Positions 1 to 12,720 of a stretch of 64,000 nt of DNA are shown here, one piece after another (within the stretch, counting starts at the first letter, position 1; each line of letters begins with the position of its first letter). Location of the stretch: NCBI GenBank assembly GCA_014529385.2, contig CM043944.1, forward strand, positions 74,583,884 to 74,647,883, read 5' to 3'. The DNA comes from Adiantum capillus-veneris (lineage: Eukaryota > Streptophyta > Polypodiopsida > Polypodiales > Pteridaceae). A program made the translations under genes and the position numbers. The notes under the pieces were generated by a model. That model saw nothing but the letters and a program-made list of their open reading frames with translations, did not search any database and was not told the origin of the DNA.

Positions 1-2370
1 CGCCCTCTTTACCTTATAATATAGCTTTGATAAATAGCATGTAATCATATAGCATGATTTACTAATTTCCCTCTTTAATTGTTTTCTAAAAATGGTGTAA
101 TTTGACCAATATAAATATCTTTACTACTTTTCTAACATTGGCATAATTATCACAGCCTATTGACCCTATAATATAGCTCTGATAAATAGCATGTAATCAT
201 ATAGCATGATTTACTAATTTCCCTCTTTAGTTTTTAGCTAAAAGTAGAGTAATTTGACTTAGATAAATATCTATACTACTTTTCTAACCTTTAAATAATT
301 ATCACGACCTCTTTACCCTATAATATAGCTCTGGTAAATAGGATGTAATCATATAGCATGATTTTCTAATTTCACTCTTTAGTTTTTAGCTAAAAATAGA
401 GTAATTGGACTTAGATAAATATCTAAACTACCTTTCTAACCTTGGTATAATTATCACAGACTTTTTACCCTATAGTACAGCTCTAATAAATAGCATGTAA
501 TTATAGTGTATGATATACTAATTTCCCTCTTTAATTTACCCCTAAAACTAGTTAAATTCCACTAAGATAATTATTTAAACTAATTATCTGAGCTTCTCCT
601 AATTATCATGGGTTCCTTAACACCCAATTAACTCCTAGTAAATATATCATAGCAATTGAAGTCAATTTACTAATTTCTCATATTTAAATTTCTCAAAAAA
701 CAGAGTAATTTTGCCTGATTAATTAGCTAAATTAATTACCTAAGCTTCTCCTAATTCTCACAGGTTCCTTAACACCTAATTAACCACTGATAAATATATT
801 ATAGAAATTAAGATCAATTTACTAATTTCCCCTATTTAAATTTCTCAAAAAACAGAGTAATGCTGCCTAATTAATTAGCCAAGTTAATTTTCTGAGTTTA
901 TCCTAATTATCACCGGTTCTTGAAAACCTAATAAATATATCACAACAATTGAAATCAATTTACTAATTTCCCCTATTTAAATTTCTCAAAAAATAGAGTA
1001 TTTCTGCTAAAGAAATTAGCTAGATTAATTTTCTGAGATTTTTCTAATTATTGTGGTTTCTTAAACACCTAATTAACCACTAATAATTATATCATAACAT
1101 TTGAATTTCATTTACTAATTTCCCCTATTTAAATTGTTCAAAACACATAGTAATTATGCCTAAATAATTATCTAGATTGATTATCTGAGCTTCTCCTTTT
1201 ATCACGGGTTCCTTACCACCCAATTAACCACTAATAAATATATCATAGCAATTAAAATCAATTTAATAATTTACCCTTTTTAAATTTCTCAAAAAACAGA
1301 GTAATTGTGCCTAATTAATTAGCTAGATTAATTATCTGAGCTTATCCTAATTATTAGGGGTTCCTTAACACCTAATTAACCACTGATAAATATATCTTAG
1401 CAATTGAAATAAATTTACTAATTTCACCTATTTAAATTTCTCAAAAAATTGAGTGATTCTGCCTAATTAATTATCTAGATTGATTATCTGAGCTTCTCCT
1501 AATTATCACGGGTTCTTGAACATCTAATAAATATATCACAACAATTGAAATCAATTTACTAATTTCCCCCATTTAAATTTCTCAAAAAACAGAGTATTTC
1601 TACTAAAGAAATTAGCTAGATTAATTTTTTGAGATTTTACTAATTATTATGAGTTCTTAAACACCTAATTAACCACTAATAATTATATAATAACATTTGA
1701 ATTTCATTTACTAATTTCCCCTATTTAAATTGTTCAAAACACAGAGTAATTATGCCTAAATAATTATCTAGATTGATTATCTAAGCTTCTCCTAATTATC
1801 ACGGGTTCCTTACCACCCAATTAACCACTAATAAATATATCATAGCAATTAAAAATCAATTTACTAATTTACTCTATTTAAATTTCTCAAAAAAACAGAG
1901 TAATTGTGCCTAATTAATTAGCTAGATTAATTATCTGAGCTTCTCCTAATTATCACGGGTTCCTTAACACCTAATTAACCACTGATAAATATATCTTAGC
2001 AATTGAAATCAATTTACTAATTTCCCCTATTTAAATTTCTCAAAAAACTGAGTGATTCTGCCTAATTAATTATCTAGATTGATTATCTGAGCTTCTCCTA
2101 ATTATCATGGGTTCCTTAACACCCAGTTAACCACTAAATATATCATAGCAATTAAAATCAATTTACTAATTTCCCGTATTTAAATTTCTCAAAAAACAGA
2201 GTAATTCTGATCAATTAATTATATAAATTGATTATCTGTGCTTCTCCTAATTATCACGGGTTCCTTAACACCCAATTAAGCACTGATAAATATATCATAG
2301 CAATTGAAATCAATGTACTAATTTCCCTTATTTAAATAGCTCAAAAAATAGAGTAATTCTGCCTAGCTTA
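1..2370. repeat. AT-rich satellite array, ~152 bp monomer
   Basis: Sixteen head-to-tail copies can be phased on the word ATTTACTAATTT (or a close variant) near 57, 209, 361, 513, 665, 817, 958, 1110, 1261, 1413, 1554, 1706, 1859, 2012, 2161 and 2313. Spacing is 149-153 bp except for two 141 bp steps (817 to 958, 1413 to 1554). The first four copies form one subfamily (GTAATCATATAGCATG) and the later ones another (CATAGCAATTGAAATC). Copies from about 958 on repeat as a block of four (about 597 bp). The array is cut by the window start. No coding potential is visible. Confidence 0.93.
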
Positions 2371-3312
2371 ATGACTGTGTAATGCAACTCTGATAATTAC
2401 CTCATCTTAATCTAAGCTTAACTAATATATTTATCATTAATTCATGGATAATTTGGCTAATTTCAGCCCTAATATGATAGGATAATTAATTATCTTAATA
2501 TTACTAAGCTTAATTATAATAATCAACAGAGATTAATTAATTAAGAGAGGTTTTGTGAGTATACATAGGCCTAATCTTTGATTTATTAACAAATATCTTA
2601 ATCTAACCTTGCTAATTAAGAAGGATTAGGCTAATTACCGTTAGGGTTAATCAATTAGAGATTAACCTCTAATGATTTCTGCGTAGTGTTCTCTCTTAGA
2701 TGAGAGAGAGAGTAGCAAGGCTCCGAGTCTGTGTAAAATGTGAAGCTAGGGGTCCTATTTATAGTTTTCTGGCACTCATAAGCTCTCACCGGCTGAAAAA
2801 GACAGTTGCTTGAAGTTCAAGCAACCCCCAGCAAGTCAAAAAACGCCCCCTGCTGCAAAATGAGTCCCTGGCAGGTCAGTGATGACCCTCCCATTACCTG
2901 CCAGCTTTTAAAATGTCAATTTTGCTATAATTTGACCTATTTTTGCTTAATTGATAAATATCTTGTAAATATCTGGGAGACCTTTAAGAAAGTCTATGCT
3001 TAAATGATTACTGCAACCCTTCAATTTTACCTATTTTACTCAATTCACAGTGTAAACTTCCAGGGGTCATGACTATGCCAGTTTTTATCGGAATTCAATT
3101 CTGAAAATTTCTAGCCTGGGGTTTGCTGTGCTTAAGATTCCAAAAATACCAATATTTGCCATGGTCGGACAATCTACATTGCTTTTTCAATAATCATATT
3201 AGTTTGATTAAGCTTTATACAACCTTTAAGGTTTCAGAAACTGGAAACCTTACAGAAATGGAGTAGTGGGTTGTTGCAGCATATAAATGAGATGTAGTAC
3301 AAAGGGGCTTCT
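2371..3312. other. AT-rich non-coding spacer beside the satellite
   Basis: Rich in TTAATTAA-like words to about 2690, then more mixed. Short ORFs here have no recognisable similarity or coding texture. A TATA-like site on the minus strand (2754-2765) is listed separately. Nothing else is supported. Confidence 0.6.
2754..2765 (-). promoter_or_regulatory. TATA-box-like site facing the satellite
   Basis: On the minus strand the sequence reads ACTATAAATAGG, a strong plant TATA consensus. It resembles the TATA sites in the LTRs at 54670 and 47009. Transcription would start near 2725 and run leftward into the satellite. It could be a real promoter, part of an old LTR, or chance; there is no other evidence of transcription. 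Confidence 0.35.
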
Positions 3313-6223
3313 ATGCATGAGGCTGACAAAGCCGAAGGAGCATTGGATGCACAATGTAATGGAATGAGCTACAGAGAGGTTTGAAAGGATAAGAGGGTTC
3401 AACTTTGGGATGAAAGCAAAACACATGTAGTAGCCGAAGGGGTTGTCATGTACGTGTGTCCGTTTGACTCTGTAAACTTTGGTGAGCTAGGTGAAGATAA
3501 CATTGGTATTGGTATCGAAACATCCTATGCAGATGAGGCTACTATTTCTGCAGAAGCTAGTGTATGCAGCATTAATCTAGTTTGTTGGCCTATCAAGAGA
3601 GTGACAACTATGGATGGAAATATGCTATGAGGATCTACATGATATGCATGCGTTACAAGACATATGCATTGAATCAAATTATTTGGTAGAGCCTATTTCA
3701 AAAAAGCGGAAATATTGTTTTGTAAATAGGAAGCCAAAAATGTCAGTGAAAGATTCTAAGAGATCCAATCAAGCATCTCTAGCATCTCTCCAGCTTGTTT
3801 CAACCATAGATTGTTGTTCCAAAAGGTGTTGTCAATATGCCAATCGAGATAAGGTCATGGCTATGCGCAATGAATTTTGGGGACAGACTTTGCAAAATAG
3901 AACAAACTATGTGTATGATACAATGTTGACTGCATGGCGTGAGAACAAAACAACTACAAAGACATGCTATGTGTTTTCTTTAAATGGCAGTGAGGTTTGC
4001 AGTAGAGCTTGGTACGAAATTCATGGCATTCCAAAAACTTCATTGTATCATTACCGTGAAAATTTTGAGAATGGGGTTAGACGCTCAATTCATTGTAATG
4101 ATGGTGTCATGAGAAAAGGAAGAGACCATACAGAAATGGGAAGGGCATTGATGCGCTCTTTTGTTGATGAAAACTCAGAGAGAATGCCACATAAGAGTAG
4201 AACCATGGAAGATGGTACTAGGGAAACCTTGCTTGCAATACCAAACACGTACAAGCAAGTAGACACATGATGTCAATAAAACACTTGACAGTATGAGTCT
4301 CAAGCCAATGTCTAGCATGACATTCAATAGGATTTGGAATACAGAGTTTGCTAATGTGACATTGTCAAAAACAAGTGAGTTCTCCAAATGTGTTGTGTGT
4401 AGTCAGATAAAGTCTCAACTAGAGTCAACAAAGGATGACGAGATGATTGCACGTTTGAAGGATGAACGTCGGATTCACATGTTGCAACAACAAAGTTGTA
4501 GGAATGTGTACTACACCTAGCGTAAGTTCTCCCAGTTGCAAAAGGATAAGTATTTATGCATTATACATGATAAAATGGATCAAAAAAAGACAGCAATACC
4601 TAGGTTGCATGTGAACTCAAAAGATTATGCGAATGCATATCAATTGCAAGTATCATTAACAGGTATGATAACACATGGACATGGTCATGGAATGTATGGT
4701 CACTTCTCTCTTAATGGTCTATGGCCTTCATGTCCCAATGCTACAATTGGTTCCCTTGCATTATGCTTACAGAATCTAGAAAGAACAGAAAACCATGGAC
4801 AAGGATATTTATGCCATGACGGTATGCCACGCAGCAATGTAACGTTATTCAAGCATTGAACTCAAGGAGAGCTCTAGACCTCCAAAACAAAATGAAGCAA
4901 GAGCGTGAGAGGAATGCATCAACAATGACACCACCGTTGGCCATCCAGGGATGTAATGAAGAGATTGTACACATAAAATCAACTTCCTCTCAATGTGTTG
5001 TGGATACCATATCCACTCCTGTATTTCAAAAGTTGCCTGAGAATCTTTTGCTATAGCTAGATAATTGTGCAGGAGAGAATAAAAATCGATATTTGTTTGC
5101 ATACTTATCCTTGTTAGTAGCAAAAGGAGTTTTGAAAACCGTGCATTTGGGATTCTTAATGGTGGGTCATACACATGAGGACATAGATGCAATGTTTAGT
5201 AGGTTCTCAGAAAGATTGCGAACAGGAATGACATTCACTTTTCCACATCTGATGGAACATTTTCAAAAATGTGAAAGCTCAACTCCAGCACCATTTTTGA
5301 TGACACAAGTTCCCGACTTTAAATCCTTTGTGCAAGGGTACATGTGTGACGGACAAGATGATCTAGTCAGACACTCTAAGCCACTTCAATTTCGTTTCTA
5401 TATGCAAGGTGAAGTCCCAGTAATGCAGTACAAAATTCATCCCAAATCACCCGATTGGATGCCAAAGGAGTCGGGAATTGAATTGTGGAAAAAAGATGAC
5501 CAGGGAAAACCAAAATTACCAACAGGCTGTCCAGATGTGGTACCTATAGCAGACTATGTGAGAGATAGTCCGCTTGTTATTCAAGGGATTAAGTCATATC
5601 TTGAATTTTGGAAAAGATGTTCTCTATTAAAGGGAAAGGACCATGACTCCACAAAATACAAGGAGCCTGTTATCACTTATTGGCAAAACATAATCAATGA
5701 GCTTGAACAACCAACCAATAAACACATTGGTGAATATACAACATTTGGGCCAAAGACTGTAGGGAGTCATAGAATGCAAGAGATAGAGGAAGACAAAGAT
5801 GAGTTTCAAGGATATGAAGAATTGAATGATCACTATGTTGGTCCTCAAAGTGTAAGGCCACAAGAGGCCTTTAGGCCTCAAATTGATGTAAGAAAAGGGG
5901 ATCTTGTTCTTGCGAGACTCGCAGATCCTGAATATCCGATATGGCTAGGAGTGGCAGAGTCAAACGTTGATGTAGACAAATCATCTCCTAACTACAAGAA
6001 AGTTCTGATTCAGTATTGGGCACCAAAACATCGAAAACGAAATCCCACAATCCAAGAACAATATGAGGATTGTTGGAAAAAGAGTTGGTGCTGCAATCTT
6101 GCTGACCCAAAGCGCTGGGAGTGTGTTGATACAATTGTATGGTCATGGACCCAAGGGGTGGAAGAATTGCGGAAACAATCAAGATCCCATCAAATGTCAT
6201 GGAGAAGGCACAGGCTAGCTTAG
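3313..6223 (+). pseudogene. Broken DUF7869-type gene (transposon-like)
   Basis: A single ancestral protein can be followed through frames 1, 2, 0 and 2. The N-terminal part (3313-3630) ends in a hydrophobic segment with a CWP motif, similar in style to the DUF8039 region of plant transposon-related proteins. The middle (3614-4270) has a CCSKRCC cysteine cluster and the words GSEVCSRAWYEIHGI. The next part (4293-4859) contains FSKCVVC and then HGHGHGMYGHF. The C-terminal part (4856-6223) carries LDNCAGENKNRY and the hallmark VGHTHEDIDAMFSRF, which is why I call it DUF7869. Breaks include an early TGA near 3388, frameshifts near 3610, 4270 and 4830, and stops at 4518 and 5054; the last 376 codons (5093-6223) are open. 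The family's function is not known to me; the conserved acidic residues would suit a DDE-type nuclease fold, but that is inference. Confidence 0.72.
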
Positions 6224-6289
6224 TAGGAGAAATTGAATAGCATTTCATATCTTGCTCATTGTTTTATTTCCCCAGCTTATGTATGATTT

Positions 6290-6553
6290 TATGAAGTATT
6301 TTTAAACATCCACATAAAAATAAAAATTCTAAAAGGTGTTTCTCAACACCACCATTTTCTTGGGAATCTATCTCTTTTATGAAGTGTTTTGAAACACCCA
6401 CATAAAAATAAAAATTTTAAAAGGTGTTTCTCAACACCACCATTTTCTTGAGAATCTATCTCTTTTATGAAGTGTTTTGAAACACCCACATAAAAATAAA
6501 AATTTTAAAAGGTGTTTCTCAACACCACCATTTTCTTGAGAATCTATCTCTTT
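6290..6553. repeat. 88 bp tandem repeat, three copies
   Basis: The word CACATAAAAATAAAAATT recurs at 6311, 6399 and 6487, giving exactly 88 bp spacing. Each unit also carries GGTGTTTCTCAACACCACC, itself a small inverted repeat, and AATCTATCTCTTT. Copies 2 and 3 are almost identical and copy 1 is slightly diverged. It lies directly after the stop of the broken DUF7869 gene. Confidence 0.9.
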
Positions 6554-7440
6554 GTCACATTCCCAAATTAAATGAAAATTTCCCAAATTTAATGGGAAAT
6601 AGGAATCCATAGGCGTTGAAATTAGTCCCAAAGTTGTGGGATTTTCCCATTTCATCTAAAATGGTGTTCACTAATTTGTGCACAATCACACACTAATGCA
6701 AGCATTAGTGTGTACATGCATTAGTTAGTTTTTACACACTAATTTGTGTCCGTGTGCATGCATTATACACACACTAATTCTTGCATTAGTGTGTGATTGT
6801 GCACAAATTAGTGTGTTTTCACACACTATTTTGTGCGCAATCACACACTAATGCTCGTATTAGTGTGTGCATGCATTATACACACACGCATTAGTTAGTT
6901 TCTACACACTAATTTGTGTCCAAGCACACACTAATGCAAGCATTAGTGTGTGTGTGATTGTGTACAAATTAGTGTGTTTTCACACACTATTTTGTGCACA
7001 ATGCATGCATTATACACACACACTAATGCAAGCATTAGTGTATGATTGTGCACAAATTAGTGTGTTTTCACACACTATTTTGTGCACAATGCATGCATTA
7101 TACACACACACACACACACTAATGCAAGCATTAGTGTGTTTCCACACAATTTGTGCCCAAGCACACACTAATGCAAGCGTTAGTGTGTGCATACCTCTCT
7201 AGCACACACTAATGCTTGCATTAGTGTGTGCATTGGTGTGTTTTCACAAACTAATTTGTGCACAAGAACACACTAATGCAAGCGTTAGTGTGTGCATGCG
7301 TTACATGCACACACTAACGCTAGCATTAGTGTGTGCTTGGGAATGCATTAGTATACCAAAACATACCTCCATTAGCATTAGCATACCAAAACATACCTCC
7401 ATGTGGGTGTGCGATGAAGTTGATTGAGACCCCAATGGTC
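6554..7440. repeat. Field of short palindromes in CA/TG-rich DNA
   Basis: At least nine copies of an inverted repeat with half-site CACACTAATGC, a two-base centre and the reverse complement half-site occur near 6689, 6840, 6926, 7018, 7116, 7164, 7204, 7269 and 7309. Some arms are imperfect (GCGTTAGTGTG, GTATTAGTGTG). They are separated by CACA/TGTG tracts, ATGCATGCATTA words and TTTTCACACACTAATTTGTG. The apparent ORFs here on both strands (runs of His, Thr, Cys and Val) are products of the repeat and are not genes. Confidence 0.88.
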
Positions 7441-7698
7441 ACCGAAAAGCCCAACGGTAGATGAAGGTTCAACACACACACACTAGATTAATCTCTTTGC
7501 CACACACTAGCACACACACAAAATAGATTAATTAGAAGCACACACTCTAAATGGATGCAAAAAAAAAGTACACAAACCATTTCTTAAATAGGAGATAAAA
7601 GGAATCCTATGCAGGGAGGAATCCTATGCAATAAAGAATCTCACTTTGACTAGAATCCAATGTTAATTAGGGTCCCTCTTTTTGTGAAATTGTAGGAT

Positions 7699-9230
7699 AT
7701 GTCATCCTCTTCCACGCCCGGCTATCGATCCATAGAGGACTTTCTCGCCGCGGGCCTCTCTTACGAGGATGCTTGTGATGCTTACTACTCGCAGTCTTCC
7801 TCCCACCAGTCACAATCCACCTTCAGCTTTCAATGGTTCCGGGATGCAGTACATGACCCAGACCTCGAGAGGGCATACCGCGCCCAGGCAGAGTGGCTAT
7901 CCTTGCAGCAGAGTCTATGTGGGCGGTACACACCAGCACAGTTGGCTGCCTATGGGCTCTCACTGCTTGCGACACTGGGCGTCGGCACTCCAATCATGCA
8001 GAGTGTGCCTCCTAGTGGGCCTCCCTCCACCTTACCCGCGACTTTCCCATCACCCGCAGCTCCCTCCACCTTGCATTCACAGCGATCCACGCCCGCACTG
8101 TCGAGTTATCCGTCATCTACACCACCCAGCGGTTCGGGCTTGGGCCAGCGCTCTTCGGGTGGCCAGCGCTCTTCTCGTAGTGGTGGCTCACGCTCTTGTC
8201 GAGGTAGTGGCTCATGCTGCTTTGGTGGTGGAGGGGGCAATGCTATAGATTCACCTCCTCCTACACCCCGACCTCCTCGCTCACCCCTTGGAGCTCCACA
8301 TGAGGATGAGGACTGCGATGCTCCCTCCTCGGAGGCTCGTGGCTACTACTATTATATACATCGAGGGGGGAGGTGGATCTTGGTTCTTCTTTGGGGAGGA
8401 CATTTTGAGGGCACTTTAACCAGCTGATCCACTTGACATACCAAGACTGCTTTAAATCTTTCAAAGATCAGGACCCAACTGACTTGACATACATTCACAC
8501 GACATTGCTCATGCCGTTCCCTAATCCAGAAGTAGAAGAGTTCTCCAGGCAGTGGGTCGAGGAGTACGTTAAGAATTTCTTGAAAAATAAGAAGTCCAGT
8601 GTGCGGAGGGCGGCAAAGTGAACATTTGAATCTGAGGGTCACAAATATCGCCCTGGAAATTTTCACAACAAGGAGTGGGAGAAAGCCCAGGGCGAACTGG
8701 AGGACGAGAGAGCGGCAGGTGCTAGGGTGCACACTCGGCAGGTGGAGGCGAGGACGCAGCAAACGCCCACGCATTACGTCTCGGGCGGAAAAGCTGCATG
8801 GAAAGATAAATTTGTGAGTGCGCATATTTTCATTTGAATTGATTTAATTTGTGGTAATAAGGTTAGGTTTGTGATATTTTCTAATTGATATACAGCAAAA
8901 TATTACTATGACCCGCCCAAGTCGAGAGATCCAGAGATACAGAGAGAGCCACTCCGAATATCAGACATGGTGCTCGCTGTATGAAAAAAATCAAAATCAA
9001 TCGCAAAGAATTTGAAAATGCATGTCGTACACTACAGCCTGTAAGTGTGAACTTTTTTTTTAAAGTGAGTGCATGAAGAATTATGTATCCATTTGTATTA
9101 ATTAAAGGTTTTGTTGATTTTTTCTTTTCCACAGTCAAGGAGTCCCTCGAGAGGTACCAGGATCCGAGTAGCTCAATCCTCCAAATGTTTTTGGGCCCGT
9201 ATTCTTTTGGCCACAGTTGTATAGCCCCCA
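7699..9230 (+). pseudogene. Decayed multi-exon gene, unrecognised
   Basis: The first block (7699 to about 8390) is GC-rich and encodes a Ser/Pro/Gly-rich protein beginning MSSSSTPGYRSIEDFLAAG, with low complexity after residue 110. Coding then continues in another frame (8391-8813) with a TGA at 8406 and another at 8619. It gives charged text such as EEFSRQWVEEYVKNFLKNKK and YVSGGKAAWKDKF. Two plausible short introns follow: GTGAGT at 8814 to AG at 8895, and GTAAGT at 9041 to AG at 9134, with a final exon ending TAG near 9223. The phase of the second exon is ambiguous. The charged block and exon style resemble plant transposon-associated proteins (En/Spm or similar), but I cannot name a family. 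Base composition differs sharply from the AT-rich surroundings. Confidence 0.5.
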
Positions 9231-9410
9231 TGTATCGCCTATTTGGGCAATTTTGTAATATCCAATATAATTAAACACTTGATTTTGGCCCAAAGTCTTC
9301 TTTTGGCCACATTTGTATAGCCGCCATGCATCACCTATTTGGGCAATTTTGTAATGAACAATTTCTCCAATATAATTAAACATTTGATTTTGGTCCAAAG
9401 TTTTTGTGCA
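9200..9410. repeat. Two-copy tandem repeat, ~97 bp
   Basis: The string TTTTGGCCACA(G/T)TTGTATAGCC occurs near 9205 and 9302. Each is followed by ATTTGGGCAATTTTGTAAT and by CCAATATAATTAAACA plus TTGATTTTGG. The first copy overlaps the last exon of the preceding decayed gene. Confidence 0.75.
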
Positions 9411-9460
9411 ATGAAATTGTTGTTTTTTTATTTATTAAATGTATAGGAAAAAAAAGGCAA

Positions 9461-9505
9461 ATGACCATTTGGATGGGTCCTACCAAGGACCATCCAAATG
9501 GTCAT
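9461..9505. repeat. Near-perfect hairpin, 19 bp stem
   Basis: Left arm 9461-9480 begins ATGACCATTTGGATGG; right arm 9487-9505 is its reverse complement apart from one extra G in the left arm. The loop is six bases (TACCAA). It may be a tiny foldback insertion or an RNA hairpin. Confidence 0.85.
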
Positions 9506-9702
9506 CTATTTTTTAAAAAAATACTCGCGTGCATGGTAATGGTCACGGTAATACTGGCGGTAAGTCTCGCGGAAAAAAGCGCGGAAATATAGCCGGGCCA
9601 ATTACCGCGTGCATTGCTGAAGGACCATTACCGCGAGCAATGACTCGAGCATTACCGCCCCCGAGATTTTTTGACTTCAACTTTTCCTTTGTTTTTGTGC
9701 GT

Positions 9703-10922
9703 CTATCTGAGCGGTAATGTGCTCCAAATGTCATAGTGCAAGTCAACATAGATATTATTGAACCCATTATAACGAAATGATTTGTTCTCTTCTAATAGCA
9801 AGGCATCCTCCACATATTGAAATCCACCCAACAAGCTTGCATCATCATTATTGGTGCACCTTTTTGTGATGCTAACACTGTACGACATTGGCAGCAACCT
9901 AAACAAACCTTTTGCTCTATGACCTAGTGTGACAAGTCTATACAAAGCTTTGTAGGCCTTGAAACATATTCCTACATAGTCACATACCTCCATCATCTCT
10001 TGAGGTGAAACAATGCTCTTTAGCTCACTGAAATACTTATGGCACAAAAGTAAATAGCAATGTCAGCATTGGATGGATCATCCAATAGCTTCACCAACTC
10101 GTTTGGTTTGATGATATGCTGTAGTAGAGTATGTCCAGTCGTTTCAACATCAAAATTGATTCCATCATTGTCCGAGCCAAGTTCCTACATATGAAATAAT
10201 ATTACAGAAACCTACAAAAAATGTATGAAATTAGAAGCTTGCATTTGTATTCCTATTGAGTTTGATAGATATGTTTCTTTCAAGCTCCACCGCTTGAAGA
10301 AAACATAGATATCGCATGTCTCTTGCGCTTGCGCATGTGATATCCCAATGGAATGTGTGTGAGATGGTCGATTCGCCGGTGCATATTACATGTAGTGTGT
10401 TGTAGCTGAACATAACTGTCTAGACGATGCTGTTGCTCCATTTTTTGATGCTCTGTCTTTTTTGTAAGGTTTGACATCTTGTATTTAGCTGCTTCGTCTT
10501 CTCATTGGCTTCTTCTCATTGGTTTCTTCTCTGACTTGCTAAATTTCTTTCACATACTTCTCTTGCAATGATGAATAGATAGCACATAGATGTTTTCTTG
10601 CTTTCCTTTCATTGACAAAAGGTGAATGTAATCTCTAGCAGTAGCCAAACGGTCCATCTCTCCCATCTCCAATAAAATACAATAGCTCAGTGACATTACA
10701 GAAAGGCAGGGATGCATTTCTCATTGGATCGCCAAGGTAAGTATGGCCATCAACCCATAAGTTGATTGCTTTGCATCCATGGTTCCATAGCTGGTCTCCA
10801 GCATTGGGATTAGATGTGCCAAGTCGCACAGTAGCATATTCCTTCTCTAAATTACTGTTTAATCGTCGATATTGTTTTGACTTGTTAGTAATGTCTTGCA
10901 GTGGTAGGGAATTGAATGACAT
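9703..10922 (-). pseudogene. Fragments of a decayed minus-strand gene
   Basis: Three coding-like patches on the minus strand. 10635-10922 gives about 95 residues with WNHGCKAINLWVDGHTYLGD. About 10280-10477 is basic and His/Gln-rich. 9703-10047 gives 114 residues including a GFQYVEDALLLEENKSFRY segment. A further open patch (about 10070-10190, ELGSDNDGINFDVETTGHTL) links the last two, with a possible AG acceptor just upstream. Stops and frame changes separate all of them. I do not recognise a family; the patches may belong to the same ancestral gene as 13945-14568, split by the intervening repeats. Confidence 0.35.
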
Positions 10923-12289
<1,367 letters not shown>

Positions 12290-12720
12290 CTCATGGTTGC
12301 AAATATGTGTGACGATGTAGAGTCCACTACGGTGACTTTTGAGGGACGGTGGTCTCGTTCTTTCCGATACTTGCATTATTGGAATTGCGGTCACATAGGG
12401 CACATTAGACAACATTTTTTTAGACGTATGAGACAGTAGCAAAGATGTATGTGTAGTGCAGATATAGCTTTGACAAAGGTTAGAGAGGCTGTTCTAGTGG
12501 CACTCTATGCCAGTGGCAGTGATGTCATGCTTGCCTCGAGTGTACCTCTTGTAGATTTTTCTATGGGTAGGACACTTTCTTCACAGTGGTTTCTAGATAG
12601 TGATGCAATTTTCCACGTCCCCACACCATGTCCTGAGTGGAGTAGCACATTTTCTAGTAAAAGTTTTGGTTGTCTAGACTTGGTCAATGGTTGGCATTTG
12701 ACATAGAGGTTGCAAGAGAC
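12290..12720 (+). pseudogene. Copia-type gag/protease relic
   Basis: Two weak retroelement signatures follow each other. Near 12375, HYWNCGHIGHIRQH resembles a CCHC zinc knuckle that has lost two cysteines. At about 12588, SQWFLDSDAIFHV resembles the copia protease motif WxLDSGAxxH with Gly replaced by Asp, followed by a PEWSSTF segment. Stops separate the pieces (12438, 12704). The order, gag knuckle then protease, fits copia. No integrase or polymerase is recognisable downstream. This is a tentative call based on motif spacing. Confidence 0.35.

Noticed and set aside
1-2370. CRISPR-like array
   Set aside because: Units are contiguous 152 bp tandem monomers with no constant short repeat and unique spacers.
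6867-7427. Overlapping His/Cys/Val-rich ORFs on both strands
   Set aside because: They are translations of the palindrome/CA repeat field; every frame stays open because of the repeat composition.
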